Shown here: positions 37,961 to 50,556 of the stretch, piece after piece | Layout: the number at the start of each line of letters is the position of its first letter | Position numbering within the stretch: position 1 is the first letter of the stretch | Origin: Laetiporus sulphureus 93-53 | Taxonomy: Eukaryota > Basidiomycota > Agaricomycetes > Polyporales > Laetiporaceae | DNA: 64,000 nt | NCBI RefSeq assembly: GCF_001632365.1 | Contig: NW_024468516.1 | Span: forward strand, 326,696-390,695 | Direction of reading: 5' to 3' | Made by a program: the position numbers and the translations under genes | Notes under the pieces: model-generated | What the model was told of the DNA's origin: nothing | Database searches by the model: none | What the model saw: only the letters and a program-made list of their open reading frames with translations

Positions 37961-38209
37961 GTGTCATGGCTTGGCCAATGTCTTGCACTTCGCAGTGTGT
38001 GAGGATTAAGGAACATTGTTGTGACGATGGCAACGAAATTGTGCGAGCCGGCAGTAGGCGGAGGAATAGCGCGCGAGGTTAGCTCAGCCATCACAGCAAC
38101 CACCACCTCCTCCATTCTTGCCTACGTTCTCCCATCCCAACAGAACGGCAGATTTCTGCAGTCGCTGGTCGCCCGCGGGTCCCGTCCTTCTCACTCTCGT
38201 TCATTTTAC

Positions 38210-40966
38210 ATGTACGTGCCGTAACTCACCTCTACTCCCGCTACGTGCCAACCTTGTTTGTCACCGCCAGGGCTGCTAGTTCGAAGGCGCCGATTCCGCA
38301 GGTGAACCTAAAGGACCGCATCGCTGCTCTTCAGCAGCGGAATGCAGGATCCAACCAGACCGATAACAAACATGCTGTCTCCACCGGTCGTGTGGGCAGC
38401 CTGCGGGACAAGATTGCTACGTTCGAAAAGCAGGGCGCTGTCCCGGTTCCGAGAGGCAGCTTTGGACTAGGAGCACCTCCGGCGGATGATGGCTCCTCCC
38501 GCCGTCGTGGAGAGTTGGTTGGCAACCGTGTGCCAGGGCTGTCGAAGCCCGTTGTACCTGTCTCGGTGCATCCGTCACAAGACGTCGACACGGACAGCCC
38601 AAGTGGCAGAAGGCGCTCTGCCTCCGCTTCTGCGGCCAATATCTTGTCCTCAAGCGCCTCGAGTCCTCCCGCTGTATCCTCTACGGATGATGATTCATCA
38701 TCCTCGGACGCCCCCGCTACGACTGATGAAACACAAACTCCTGGTTCTCCACCGGCAGCAAGGACCAAACGCCGTAGTCTCTCAGAGCTACCGCCTAACG
38801 TCTGCATGCCAGAAGCAGGGCAGGAGGCGTCTTATGAATACAAGGAGGCTCAGGCTGCGCCTGTAATTGTGGTATCTCCTGACGCCGAGGCCGCTGCAGC
38901 GAAATCGGTGACCGTTGCTAAGACCAAACCCTCCGCGAAGGTGGTTGTCTCTAATGTCACATTGCATCGTGAGGAGGCCTCAAGTGAGTATCATGCGTTC
39001 CATGGCGGAAGGATGACACTCGTAACTAATTTGAATGTAGTAACGTCAGGTCCTCGTGCGCGATCGACTCTTCGTGCATTGGAGAAATCGCCTGGGAGTA
39101 GTGCACCGGAGCCGTGCGTAAGCATGTCACCTCCGCGAAGACAGCCGAAAAGTCAGTATGTCAGCGTTGAGGACCCGAACGCTCTTGACGAGGAGTTGGC
39201 TTTTGTTCGCGCAGCCTTGAACGCATTGGAAGCGGCTTCTGAGGATACAACTCCGACCCGTGCCGATGTGCAGGACTCGAGTGCAGACGGTGATTATATA
39301 TCCATAACTAACCGTACGTCAGCGACATCTAGTGTTCTGTCCACGCCCAACGATCTTGTCACATTCGCCGGCATGGAGTATGTCAAGTTAGAACATGAGC
39401 TCGTTGAGGGTGGCACTCTCTCCCGAGATGCTGACGGCGCTATCATAACTTCTTCTAGTGCGGGCGCCGCGACGGCCTCGCAACGCAGAGGAACGGTGAC
39501 ATCCCTCGCTCTGGACACCAATGAAGCTGTCATCGTCACTGCTCCTGCTCGAGTCGTATCACCCATTTCGACGACCCGTGCTGTTCTGGTACCTGTTCCG
39601 CAAAGCCTCTCGCCCATCTCATCGCCTATCCCGTCGTCTGGTCCCAATGCACCTCATCTGACTGCATCTGCCTACACCACTCCATCTCTGACGCCGAAGA
39701 CCAGCACGGGTTCCTTTAAGGCGATCGTTGATGGCAAAGTTTCTAGCAGCATCTCACAGGGTCAACCCCGTGCTGGAAGCTCTCACATAAGGCAACCACA
39801 GTTGAAACTCACAGTTGAGTCTTCATCATCTTCGGGATATGGCGACCTTGCGGATCTACTGGCGGACGCTGCGCTCTTGGAGCAGCAATTATCGGGCATG
39901 GGAAACTTACAGGAAGATTTGGACGTCAAAGCGGCTCCTGCTGCTGCTCCTGTACCTGCTATTGACTCTGCGCTAGCAGCCGATTACGTTCCCGTGCCTG
40001 TGCCTGCACCTGCTCTGGCTCTTGAGCCCGAGCCTGCTCCCAGTTCCATTCCAGCGTCCATCCGCGATCATGACCCGGAGATGGAACTGACTCTTCCAGA
40101 TCACCCACCTCCGCCGTATGTCGAGATTGTAGGGCGTGAGCGACCTCGGCCAATCCAGGAGTTACCCGAATGCGTTGAAGAGGCGGAGAGTTCACAACAC
40201 GAGCCTCCGCAAGAGCTTCCTTCTGATGATCTGCCGCGACATGCGTCTCCAATGGCATCCTCGACGCAGGAATACTCAAGGAATCGCATTCCTTCAGGTT
40301 CGCCACCACCTGTGCCCCCCAAAAGCCCACGACCGCGTTACTTCTCCACTCTTCTCTCACGTAAGACGAGCAACAGCGGCACGCTCTCTACGCTAGGCAC
40401 AGCCCCTCGGCAGAGCAACTGCTCGGAGATGTCGGAGGACGATTCAATGCTCGTTCCAACACCGCCTTCGCCGCGCGTCGAGTACATCGGATCCGACGCG
40501 AGTTCCATAAGGAGTTCGACCCGATCGTGGAAGATGCCGAAGAGCACGTTATCGCGGGCCACCTCGTTCGCTGACAAGTTGCTGAACAAGAAGAGTCGCC
40601 GTAATTCAATTGTCATTTCTAACCCTAGTGAGTAGCCATTCAGTCATTCAATGCAATTCGCATGCGAAGCGAATAGTTGCTAAGGGCTTGACAGATAATA
40701 CACATCTGTCTGCGGCGGGAGTGCAGTCTGGCTCTGCCCATGTGAAGAGTCCGTCCTCGCCGGAGGACCGCCCCGTTTCGTGGGTGCCAGTCGAAGGTCG
40801 GCTGGACAACGCCCTCTTCGATGCGTTCCCTTCGGTACCCAATTCTGTTCTCCCCTCCTCCCCGCAACCGCCGTCACAGTACCTCTCCCCGTCGGGGCAT
40901 CCAGGCAGATCGGCGACTATACCTCCGAACTCGAGCCATTCGAAGCAGCGTTCCGCATTCCTGTGA
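38210..40966 (+). CDS. Ser/Pro-rich protein of unknown function, start codon split by intron
   Basis: Not a family I can name with confidence. The best model begins with AT (38210-38211), skips an intron with a GTACGT donor and CCGCCAG acceptor (38212-38270), and resumes with G at 38271, giving MAASSKAPIPQVNLKDRIAALQQR. Exon 2 runs to 40627. A third exon (40695-40966) ends in SAFL. The total, 2631 nt, keeps frame (876 residues). A further intron with strong signals (38984-39040, 57 nt) is a multiple of three and may be spliced or retained. The N-terminus holds two related motifs, LKDRIAALQQR and SLRDKIATFEKQ, followed by basic GSSRRRGEL. The rest is Ser/Thr/Pro-rich with Pro-Val-Pro-Ala repeats and a PPPVPPKSPRPRY segment that could bind SH3 domains. 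The ending (SWVPVEGRLDNALFDAFP) looks conserved. Confidence 0.6.
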
Positions 40967-41287
40967 AATCCAGGCTTTTGGTTGTCCATCTTCTTGCCCG
41001 TCGGTGCACGTCAGCTCTGAACCTGTTCGCATTTCCATTCACGCTCATCTACTCATTTCGGATTTGGATGTGGATATCATTCGTTAGTTACTCATATACA
41101 CACTGCTCCTTAATTCCTCGCTTCAGCAATGTAATAAACACATCCAAACCATGCTAGATCCGTCCTAGTGATGTCAAGCTGTCGTTTGGATACGCCGTTG
41201 GCTAAAGTCACTCTGGGTCCAGATTGGAGTCGAATGCATCAGATCTAGGACTAGACAGTGTACATCTTGCGATACAGGGGTGTTATA

Positions 41288-43352
41288 TCATTGTAGTGCA
41301 AAATCCTTCAGGTGGTACAGTAGTACGCGGCCGCGATTGTTGCCAATGGCTAGGTATTCGCTACCAGTCGAAAAGTCGACACTCGTAACGTGGCCGAGAG
41401 GCGTACTCGATGTGGGCCAATTCGAGAACGCCGTCAATGACGGAAGATGGATCTGAAACGAGAGATGTTAAAGTTAAGTCCGGGACATAACGATGCATCA
41501 TAAACATACCAGACGCATCTGATCCTTTTTGGTGTTGCTCGCCATGGCAAGCAACTGCGAGTCATGGTTGAACCGGAGCGCAGTAATGGAAGTGGTGAGA
41601 TTGCCGAGAGTCTTCAGTAGCTTGGGCTTGCTGGACCCTAACGATGTAGGCCCCTCGGACCCATAAACGTTGACAAGACCCGTGCGCGAGCTATGAGACA
41701 ACAAATCAGCAATGCAATTGCAAATGTCGTGGGCAGCCACTCTCACCCTATAGCAAGATATCTCCCAGAGCTATCACTTTCCACGAGACGGCTCCCGAAC
41801 CCGCCGTCATCCTTCCACCGCCTCACACACCTCCGCTCGCCCACATCCCACACATACACCTCCGCATCCTCCCCGAGTGTGACCAACTCGCTCCGCTCCC
41901 CGCTCCCGCCCGTCCAACGCACGCTCTTCACCGGCGCGTTCATCTTCACGCCACCCACCACCTGGCCCTGGCCTGCGCGCCAGTCGACGAGATGGACGTG
42001 CCCACGCCGGCCCGCTACCGCGAGGACGCTCCCGGACGGGTCGAACGCGCAGATCTCCATGCTCGCGTCCTGCGCGGCCGGGTTGGCGTTGGAGAAGGTG
42101 GTTCCCCAGAGCCCGCGGGGCGAGCGCTGTGCAGTGCCACTTTGGAGGTCGTAGTGGTAGTAGAAGGGGCGCGGGCCGCTGAGGAGGACGGATGTGCCGC
42201 CTGGGTGAAAGAGGGCATTCGTGATGGGGAGCTCGGGGATGTGAACGGTTTGTAATAAGGGATTCGTGTGGCCGTCGACCTACATTCAGTGCCCCTCAGC
42301 CAGAGTCGAAGAGGAATTAATTAAAGCTGCGACCCACGTTAAATAGCCGTAATCTGCGGTCAGAGCCTGCCGTCAAGAGCACAGGAACCTGTGGGGACGG
42401 GTGGAACTGGACCGCTTTGACCTCGCCCTCAGACCGAGCAGAAAGGTTCGCGTCGCGCAGCCGCTCAATGGACAAGGTGCCATGCGGCAGTGCTTTAGGT
42501 CTTCGCCCTCGCTGCAAAATGCCTCTCGCGTCGGACAGCAGTTCAGGAAGGATATCCTCATCAGAGCCCTCCAAATCCGAGGCCGAAGCGGACGACGACC
42601 TCCTGCGCTTCGTTTGTTCCGGATGCAGCTTCTTACGTGCTTTCGCAGCCCATTCGGGGGTGGGATTGATCTTTTGGAATTGCCGACGCAAACGGCGTTC
42701 ATACTCCTTCCCCCGTAGCATGTCTTCCACAGCTGCATCACGTAGTTTCCGGAGACGCTTGTCGTTAGCTAACGATACCTGAAGATCAGGATCGTCCGGG
42801 TCTATCCATGCAGGACCTTTCTTCTTCGAGGACCTCAACAGGAACGAGGGAGTCTCTGTCGCAACCACTACATCATCCTCGTCTGCCGAGTCTTCTTCCT
42901 CCTCTTCCTCCTCGTCATAGCTCGAGCCTTGACGTACTTCATCCGCATCCGACCCATTCTCAGAACTCTCGCCTGCAGCAAAGTCTACATCCATAGCGAT
43001 ATCCAACAGCTCTGCACGCGGACCAGTATCATCAATGAAGAAGAGCTAATTGAGATTAACGTTAACATGAACATTGCAAGAGCATCAGGAGACCACGTAC
43101 ATCGGTATCTAACATGTGCTGCAGCTCATTGTCCCCGGCATCTTCAGCCTCGCGCTCGTTATCCGACACTACCAGTATTTTGTCTCCAGACTTGTCGGGA
43201 GGATTGTACGGAGTGCCAAAGAGCAAGCTCTCTAGCCTCCTCTCCTCATCGTCTTTGCTAGTCTCGTCAGTGAGCGCAGCAACGGACCCCAGTGGCTGAA
43301 CGGTCTCTGTAGTATTTGCGGTCTTCTGCTTTTTGCGTGCATGTTTAGCCAT
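41288..43352 (-). CDS. UTP18: UTP18, WD-repeat subunit of the U3 snoRNP / SSU processome
   Basis: Nucleolar WD40 protein needed for early cleavages of 18S pre-rRNA. It begins MAKHARKKQKTANTTE, with LESLLFGTPYNP, followed by an acidic region (SYDEEEEEEEDSADEDD). The conserved family block reads PAWIDPDDPDLQVSLA and LRKLRD, then YERRLRRQFQKINPTPEWA. The propeller starts at VKAVQFHPSPQVPVLLTAGSDRRLRLFNVDG and continues with ALFHPGGTSVLLSG, CAFDPSGSVLAVAGRRGHVHLVDW, VYVWDVGERRCVRRW, YLAIG and LGHVTSVDFSTGSEYLAIGNN, ending ALQ at the stop in 41288-41290. Four or five introns separate the blocks. It is transcribed in the same direction as CENP-C, with about 340 bases between them. Confidence 0.92.
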
Positions 43353-43692
43353 TGAGAAGAAGACTGTGATACGAAGCGACAGTGCAGGACTCTAAAGAGG
43401 GTATAATGGCGTTTCAACAAATCTGCTACGGCGTGCAGCGCGTCGAAGCGAGATTGATCGCAAAGTCAAAAGCAATTCTCGATGCGCCGTCACGTGTGGC
43501 TGCCTATCCCCGACTGTCGACACGCCCGACCTATTCGACTCCATGCATCGCGTTCGGATTCCAGCATCCTCCTCCGAGGAAATAATCAAATAGTCATACA
43601 CGGCGGACACAAAAATTATTACATGAAACGGGGAAAAAAAACCAGGAGCATAACATATTAACGCATAGAAATTCCATGGGAAGAGAGTAGGT

Positions 43693-45843
43693 TCATGCTC
43701 TGGAAGACGTGGCTCGTCTGATTGGCACCTCAGACAACTCGCGCTCGCTTGACGACCGCAGCTGCTGGCGAAGTCCTTCCGACTTGTGGGAAAGAGACCG
43801 CTCTCGAGCCTCCTCGTCCACCACTTTTCGCGCTTGAGCAAAGAACAGCCGTGCATCTCGATCTGAGACATTCTGGATGAAGTACATGTTCCCTGACGTG
43901 ATGATGAGGATACACAGAAAATGGCTCACGCAATCAGCTGCTGGTCTACTTACCTCGGGGTACCAGAAACATGCCTCCGGTGGCGATGAGGTAGCTGGTG
44001 CGGTGCACCTTGAAGTTGACTGCGCCCTCAATGACGTAGAATACCTGCGTCCGGGATTCAGTACCTCGACTAAATTTATATCGACATTTAGGTGGCCTAC
44101 AAATGTGTTGTCCTTAGTGCCCTTTGTGGGCTTCTGTTTGTCGGGAGGAATGATGAGCAGACCGGCCGCAATAAAGTCACCTTCTCCAAATATTTTCTGG
44201 AAGTAGAAGTCGTTATTCGCCGCTGCCTTTGGTGCAATCATTTTGGCCGTAAATGCCACCTCTGTGGCGGCTTTCTTAGCCCTTCCGGCAACATGCATGA
44301 ATCCCAATGATACTCACTCTTCTCGACCTCGGTTTCCGTCTCGTAGTCGATGACGACGCCCTCAGCCTTGGTCGAGTCGTCCCAGCCCTCCTCCGGGTTG
44401 AACACCAAATTCTCCGACACTTCAACCTCGACCGTCTTGCTCTTGCTTCGGGCGCTGCGTTTCTTCACGCGATGTTTCGTTCCTAGCGGTTTCGGCTGCT
44501 CCTTGGGCAATCGACGGATCGCCTTGATTGTCGCTACAAACTTAGGCTCCCCAGAGTCGTCTGAGCCATAAATGACCTTCTCGCCTCTCCACCACTCCAG
44601 AGGTGTAATTCGTAGGCGTGATGACCGGCGCACGCCATTGGCGTTGGCATTGTGATCTTCGTATGTGACTGAGAACGAATGCTAAACGTCAAAATGTGGA
44701 AGACAGCGTGCATGAAGTGGGACCAACGTTCGCGTAACACGTTGTCTTTCTTCCGTGGCCTACCGCGCGGCTTCTTCGCACCCTCGTTCTCCGTCTCCTT
44801 GCGCGCTTTCTTGTTAGCAGGTTGATGTTTCTCAATGCTATCGTCGTCGCCCCTCTCTTCTCCATCCCTCTTCTTCGGTTGTTCCTCCTCTACGTCCTCT
44901 TCATCCGGTCCCTGCTCAACCTCCTCCAAGCCATGCGCAATATCATCCTCCATGTCCATATCCTCATGTGATACATGCCCATTGGCAAGTTGCTCATCTT
45001 GGGTTCTGATAGTGGGAGAGTCGACGTCCATTGGCATGTGCTCGTCGTCCTCGTACTGCTGCTTTTCATCCTCTTCCTCCTGATCCATCTGCGCAAAACT
45101 TGTCCGAGGAGTGGGCCCGCCATTAGTCTTCATGGGTTCCTGAGGCTCGTCGGGATACGGTGCAACGGGGAGGTCATTGTCATCATCCGAGTCGAACCCA
45201 GCCGCATCAAAGTCCGGACCTCCCCCATAGTCCATATCGCCGTCGTCCATAGGAGCGTCCTCATCAATGGGACCAAGAGCAGTCTGCGAAAGATGCGACG
45301 GGCCAGGGGAGCGTGCGTGGATAGCTGTCCTACGTGCAGAGAATATGGGAGAGTCCCGAGGAGAAGGGACCTTGTCGAAATCGACGTCGGATGTGTGTGC
45401 GACAGGACGGGAGTACGAGCCGACGCGCACGACACTCGATGTAATGGCGTTCACTCGCGCGTGAGCAAAGTATGCAGAGGGACTGTTCGGGATGCCTTGA
45501 AACGAAGCGCAAATAAGGAGAGATTAGAAGGGGACGTCGGCTCACACTCACTTTCCTCCAGTTCCATAGACATCTCGCCATCCTCGTCCTCCTCTTCCTG
45601 CATGACCGGCGTCTTTGGCTTCGGAGTGCGCTTCTTCCTCACATTCTGCACTCGTGGCGGCGTGCGCTGATCAGCCTGCCCAATGACCTTGTCGAACGGC
45701 TCAAACTCGTCGGATTTGTGGTCAACATACGCGACCGCTATGCCGGTCTTCTTGCCATGCTCGAAATCGTCCGCACGGTAAGGAATATACTTCTGGATGC
45801 CTCTTCGTGTACCGATACTGCTCTTACGAGTGGACCCGGGCAT
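43693..45843 (-). CDS. MIF2: CENP-C / Mif2 inner-kinetochore protein
   Basis: CENP-C binds CENP-A nucleosomes and the Mis12 complex at centromeres. The N-terminus (MPGSTRKSSIGTRRGIQKYIPYR) is basic and matches the fungal Mif2 start. A basic segment (VRKKRTPKPKTP) and a very acidic middle follow. The CENP-C motif reads RRSSRLRITPLEWWRGEKVIYG, containing the Arg and Trp residues that contact the histone H2A acidic patch and CENP-A tail. After it comes the C-terminal cupin fold: AFTAKMIAPKAAANNDFYFQ, GDFIAAGLLIIPP, FYVIEGAVNFKVHRTSYLIATGGMFLVPRGNMYFIQNVSDRDARLFFAQAR. Introns interrupt all regions. The protein ends at 43693. It shares a 172-base upstream region with AP-2 mu. Confidence 0.92.
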
Positions 45844-46015
45844 AGATGGTAGTCAGTGGCTGCTGCGTGATGGCGAACGTTGGGCAAGAGACGCCTGGCC
45901 ACAACGCGCGCGCTGCGTGACCAGACGTGACTGTCACGTGGGCCCGTATCGTATTCCGTGCCACCACCGGCAGCGTCGCTGACCGCCATCGACCGCCACC
46001 AGCACCTCGTCTGGC
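45844..46015. promoter_or_regulatory. Shared divergent promoter, CENP-C / AP-2 mu, with CDEI-like box
   Basis: 172 bases separate the two ATGs. The octamer GTCACGTG at 45933-45940 fits the RTCACRTG consensus bound by Cbf1-type bHLH proteins, known in budding yeast from centromere element CDEI and from promoters. Nearby are TGCGTGACC and ACGTGAC, which could form partial inverted matches. Confidence 0.5.
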
Positions 46016-47829
46016 ATGATCTCGGTTCGTCCTCATCTTTGTTCGCTATTTAGTGCTCACCGCTGAACTTGTTCCCTTAGGCATTCTTTATCTTCAATCA
46101 GAAGGGCGAAGTGAGTGTGTCTACCTAGCCTGCTAGTATCCATGGCACCGATCCTCTTCAGGTCCTCATCTCGCGCCTCTATCGGCCAGACCTTAAGTAA
46201 CGTGGTGTATCCCTCGCCACTGATCTTGCCCGACTCTTACGCGTATTATGCCTGTGTAGGCGCTCGATTGCAGACGTCTTCCGGATACAAGTGGTCTCGA
46301 ATAGCGATGTCCGGTCACCAATCGTCACGCTCGGGTCGACCAGCTTCTTCCACGTTCGCGTGAACAACTTGTACATCGTCGCAGTCACGAAGTAAGTAGC
46401 TTCAGTCAGTACCGCAGCTCCTCAACCAATATTCGTACAGATGTAACGCCAACGCAGCGCTGGTGTTCGAGTTCTGCTACCGCTTCAACACTATCGCAAA
46501 GTCCTACTTCGGGAAAGTGGACGAAGAGTCCATTAAGAACAACTTTGTGCTCATATACGAGCTGCTTGATGGTATGTTTTGGTCAAGCGCGCATCATCGA
46601 CCTATGGCTAATTACGAGACAGAAATCAACGACTTCGGTTACCCACAGAACAGTGAGGCCGACACGCTGAAATCATACATTACTACTGAGAGTGTCATGT
46701 CGAGCAACTATGCAGCCGTAAGTCTGCTTTGCCGGAGCATACGAGCTCTTCACCAACTGAAAATATGTTGTAGGAAGAGTCGTCCAGGATCACAGTCCAA
46801 GCCACTGGTACAACAAGTTGGCGGCGGGGAGATGTCAAGTACAAGAAGAATGAGGCATTTGTGGACGTGGTCGAGACTGTGAATCTCAGCATGAGCGCCA
46901 AAGGTGTGTGCCGCAGATCTGCTGAGTGCCGTGCGTACTTATCGTCGGCATTACAGGAACAATTCTTCGCGCGGACGTGGATGGGCATATTTTGATGCGG
47001 GCATACTTGTCCGGCACACCTGAGTGCAAATTTGGACTGAATGACAAGCTCGTGATTGACAAGAACGGTTCTGGCGGAGGAGATGCGGTCGAACTGGACG
47101 ACTGCCGGTTCCATCAATGCGTTCGGCTGAACGAGTTCGATTCTGACCGAACGATCAGCTTCATTCCGCCAGATGGGGAGTTTGAGCTCATGAGGTTAGT
47201 GGTTTGTGATCACAGTTCCATGAGCGGCTCGCTGAAGGACCAATAGATATCGCGCCACATCAAATGTCAAACTGCCACTTAAGGTCATACCTTCCGTGAC
47301 GGAGATTGGCACAACGCAAGTGCAATATGTCGTCACAGTCAAGACCAACTTCAACAGCAAGCTCTCCGCCACTAACGTCATCGTACGGATACCAACGCCG
47401 CTGAACACGACTAGCGTCGATTGTAAGGTCGCGAGCGGCAAGGCGAAATACGTTCCCGCAGAGAACGTTGTCGTCTGGAAGTACGCGTGCCTGCCTAATA
47501 TCACAGATTGTCCGTTGAGCGCTCATCGCTTTTTCCATAGAATTCCACGAATACAGGGCGGCCAGGAAATCAGCCTGTCTGCCTCTGCCGCGTTGACGAG
47601 TACAACAAATCGACAAGTATGGGCGCGCCCGCCGATCGACGTCGACTTTCAGGTGCTCATGTTCACCGCATCGGGCCTGATCGTTCGCTTCCTGAAGGTT
47701 TTCGAGAAGAGTAGCTATCAGAGCATCAAGTGGGTGCGATATCTGACAAAGGCGAGTGGGACGTACCAGATCAGGGTAAGCCATTGCAGTGTTTGTAACC
47801 TCGTGACGCTCATAGTTTTGCAGTTTTGA
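46016..47829 (+). CDS. APM4: AP-2 clathrin adaptor complex, mu subunit
   Basis: Medium chain of the plasma-membrane AP-2 complex, which binds cargo tyrosine motifs for clathrin endocytosis. The first exon encodes only MIS, followed by introns and [18 protein letters not shown], then [41 protein letters not shown] and [19 protein letters not shown] (longin domain). The linker [23 protein letters not shown] keeps the Thr that AAK1-type kinases phosphorylate in animals. The mu-homology domain follows, with [37 protein letters not shown] and [19 protein letters not shown] then a stop at 47827-47829. Nine or more introns. Full length is about the usual 430 residues. Mu2 rather than mu1 is inferred from [18 protein letters not shown]. 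Confidence 0.9.
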
Positions 47830-49075
47830 GGTGCTAGTGTCGTAGACTGCTCCACATTCTCGTACACGTACGCAGGGAATGGGTCTGATTGGTTAGGGAG
47901 GGATTTCTGCTGCTTACTCGTATGGACTTGCTTAATTTACTGCCTTTTGACATTCTCACAGGCACCGTGATGCTCACTGAACCCTCTGTGCTGACATAGG
48001 CGCTCTAGCTGCTGAATCACGGTCCGTAACCGGAAAGGCTCAAACTCATGAAGCCGGATTTGAGCATATTTATCATGAGTAAGACCACAGAGCTAGGTAA
48101 TCATTTAGATGCTCCGCTCACGAGGAGCGCCTCATGGGTCGTCAGCGAGCCACTATGAAGGAAAATGAGCGAAGCAGCAGGAAGTTGCCACAACTCGTGA
48201 TATTTCAATGGACATTTCGAGCACTGAGTACACAACTGACTAGCATAACCTACATATGTCAGAACAACTCTACTCTTCAGCCATGAAGCCACGGAGTCAA
48301 GCTTCGGTGAGCACCACGAGAACCGCCGATGCAGACGAAGATAATCACTGAAGCCGACGCTAGCGTGAAAGGTTTTGACGACTCACGGGACTGAGGCGCC
48401 TTCGTTGAGCACCGCAGGACGGAGATTAGCGTCGAGAACCCGCACTATCAATGTAGGATCCTGAAGAAGCGTCATGACAAGCTTAAGCTCAAGTTCGAAG
48501 TCCGCCGTAATTAAACTCACGGATGTCGGTTATGAAATCGTTACCTCATTCAAGAGGTCTTCTGACCTACTGGCCTGCTGCGAGGACGCATCGAATGGGT
48601 CTTCTCAAATTGTGTTCCCATTGAAAACGACGCGTCATCGTCATTCCGACTTGATTATCTGACGATCTACAGCGAACACTTCTCACTGTCCCGCGCCTGC
48701 GTTGCAGATGGCCGAACGGAGGTGACCGCATGGATCGGACTACGATACAGCGGCCCTCCGGAAACTGCGAATTCAAGCGTGTTTATGCGAAACCGAGCGA
48801 CGTCAGCATGGTCATCCGACTCGTTGCCATCCGTAAAGCCGTGTCTGCTGACCCAAGTACGCTTCCGCCCATCGCATCGCCGCTTGCTCGTCTCACCTCA
48901 TCCCACAGTGCGCATCGATTCCATCCGACAATTCGCCTGGAAACGTTCTTGTCAGGACTCAGGGAACTGTTCGTCAGAGGAACGGACAATTGTCGGGTGC
49001 TTCGCGTAATGAGCAAACAATATAAGAGCTCCAATGGACGGCCATATGGGATTTGTTCGCGGATGGTTGGTTACT
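47830..49075. other. Intergenic, no recognised gene
   Basis: About 1.2 kb between AP-2 mu and the GDSL esterase. A 62-codon frame at 48474-48662 starts with a Ser-rich run, but no splice-consistent extension or family match is visible. The right part is presumably the esterase promoter. Confidence 0.4.
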
Positions 49076-50556
49076 ATGGCCGGACACAAAGTGCTTCGGG
49101 CTGCAGCTTGCGCGCTGTCTGCAGCGACGGTGGTATCTGGTCAACTGTACTGGAACTCAACAAAGTTCTTGTTCGCGTTCGGCGATTCCTACACCACAGA
49201 TGGATTCAATATTTCCATGGGCGTGAACTCCACGGACCCTGGTTACGTGAGTGAATAGTGATATTGCTTCTAACCGACATACGTCCAAAACCAGAAACTG
49301 ATCTTGGGTTTCTGATACCGCTTCTGATACGAAGACCTCGTCGAACGGCCCTAACTGGGTTGAGTATCTGGGTAAGCGATATGGGACGTCCCGTAAGCGG
49401 AGCGCCCTGCTGAGTGGACATTAGGCGGAACATACAATGTCACAGAAACCAAGGTACTTACGTTTGGAAGTCCCGTCTCGCTGTCATTAGGTTCATGGAT
49501 GTTGCGACAGGTGTTCAACTTAGCATCCGGAGGTGCAACGATTGACGCTGCGCTCGTGGCTCCTTACGAGCCAACGGTTTTGTAAGTTCGCATAATTCAC
49601 TCACCGTCGCGATTTGCTGATCGAGAAAGACGCCCAGATCTATCGTTGACCAAGTGACACAGTTCCAAGAGTATCTAGCTTCGAAGCCATATGGCGCGCA
49701 GTGGGATAGTTCCGACAGCTTGTTCGCTATCTGGATTGGAATCAACGATGTGGTAGGTCATGAGTTGTGTCAGTCGTTGCTCCGAACCTCACTGCCAGTC
49801 TACATACAGGGAAACTCTTACGCTTGGGTAACGCCTCCTCAACGTTCGGCTAACACGTCTTGCTCAAGGAGCGGTCATGTTCTTGCAGACTAATGTCACA
49901 TCGCAGTCTGCGTTCCACACCGTTCTGATGAACCGTCTGTTTAGTCAGGTCAGCATCTTCGCATAGTCGACATGAGCCATCGCTAACGCACATGCTGCGG
50001 TGCCTTGCAGGTGGACATTTTGTACAGCGATGGTGCTCGCAACTTCCTGTTCTTGACTGTTCCACCCACGAACCGCGCGCCCCTCTTGATTGAGGCAGGG
50101 CCCACTGCCGTTGCGCAGATTATAGCAGCCCTGGCGGACTACAATGATCAGCTAACGGCGTTTGCCGGCCTGTTCCAGGCGACACATAGCGGGGCTAGCG
50201 TTACTATCTTCGATACGCGTCCCGTCTTCAACACCTTGCTGGACAATTATGCCACTTTCGGCTACGTGAATATTACGGGTTACTGCGCAGCATATGAGAA
50301 CGGCACACCAGAAATGACAACGCAGGAGCTCCCATGCGAACCTGTGTCCAGCTACTTGTCAGTCCCCAGACACTTGCAACACACTACTTTCTGACGGCAA
50401 TTACCTCATTTCACAGCTGGCTGAATACGCTGCATCCGCTGTACACCGTTCACAAGTAAGTCACTGGCTCGTGACTTAGCGGTATTGCACCCGAGCTGAC
50501 GTTTTCTTCGTCACAGCATAGTAGCGCATGCGATTTCAACGATTCTCAACGCCTAA
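49076..50556 (+). CDS. Secreted GDSL esterase, carbohydrate-esterase family 16 type
   Basis: CE16 acetylesterases remove acetyl groups from plant cell-wall oligosaccharides. A signal peptide is visible (VLRAAACALSAATVVSG). Block I reads FLFAFGDSYTTDGFN with the nucleophile Ser. Further blocks are PNWVEYLGGTYNVTET, NLASGGATIDAAL, and IWIGINDVGNSYAW (block III). After further introns come ILYSDGARNFLFLTVPPTNRAPL, VTIFDTRPVFNTLLDN and the end block FWLNTLHPLYTVHNIVAHAIS with the catalytic His, then a stop at 50554-50556. About ten short introns. An in-frame ATG at 49034 would put 14 residues before the signal peptide; the ATG at 49076 is preferred because it places the hydrophobic core normally. 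It suits a wood- or litter-decay lifestyle together with the GH27 enzyme. Confidence 0.85.
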
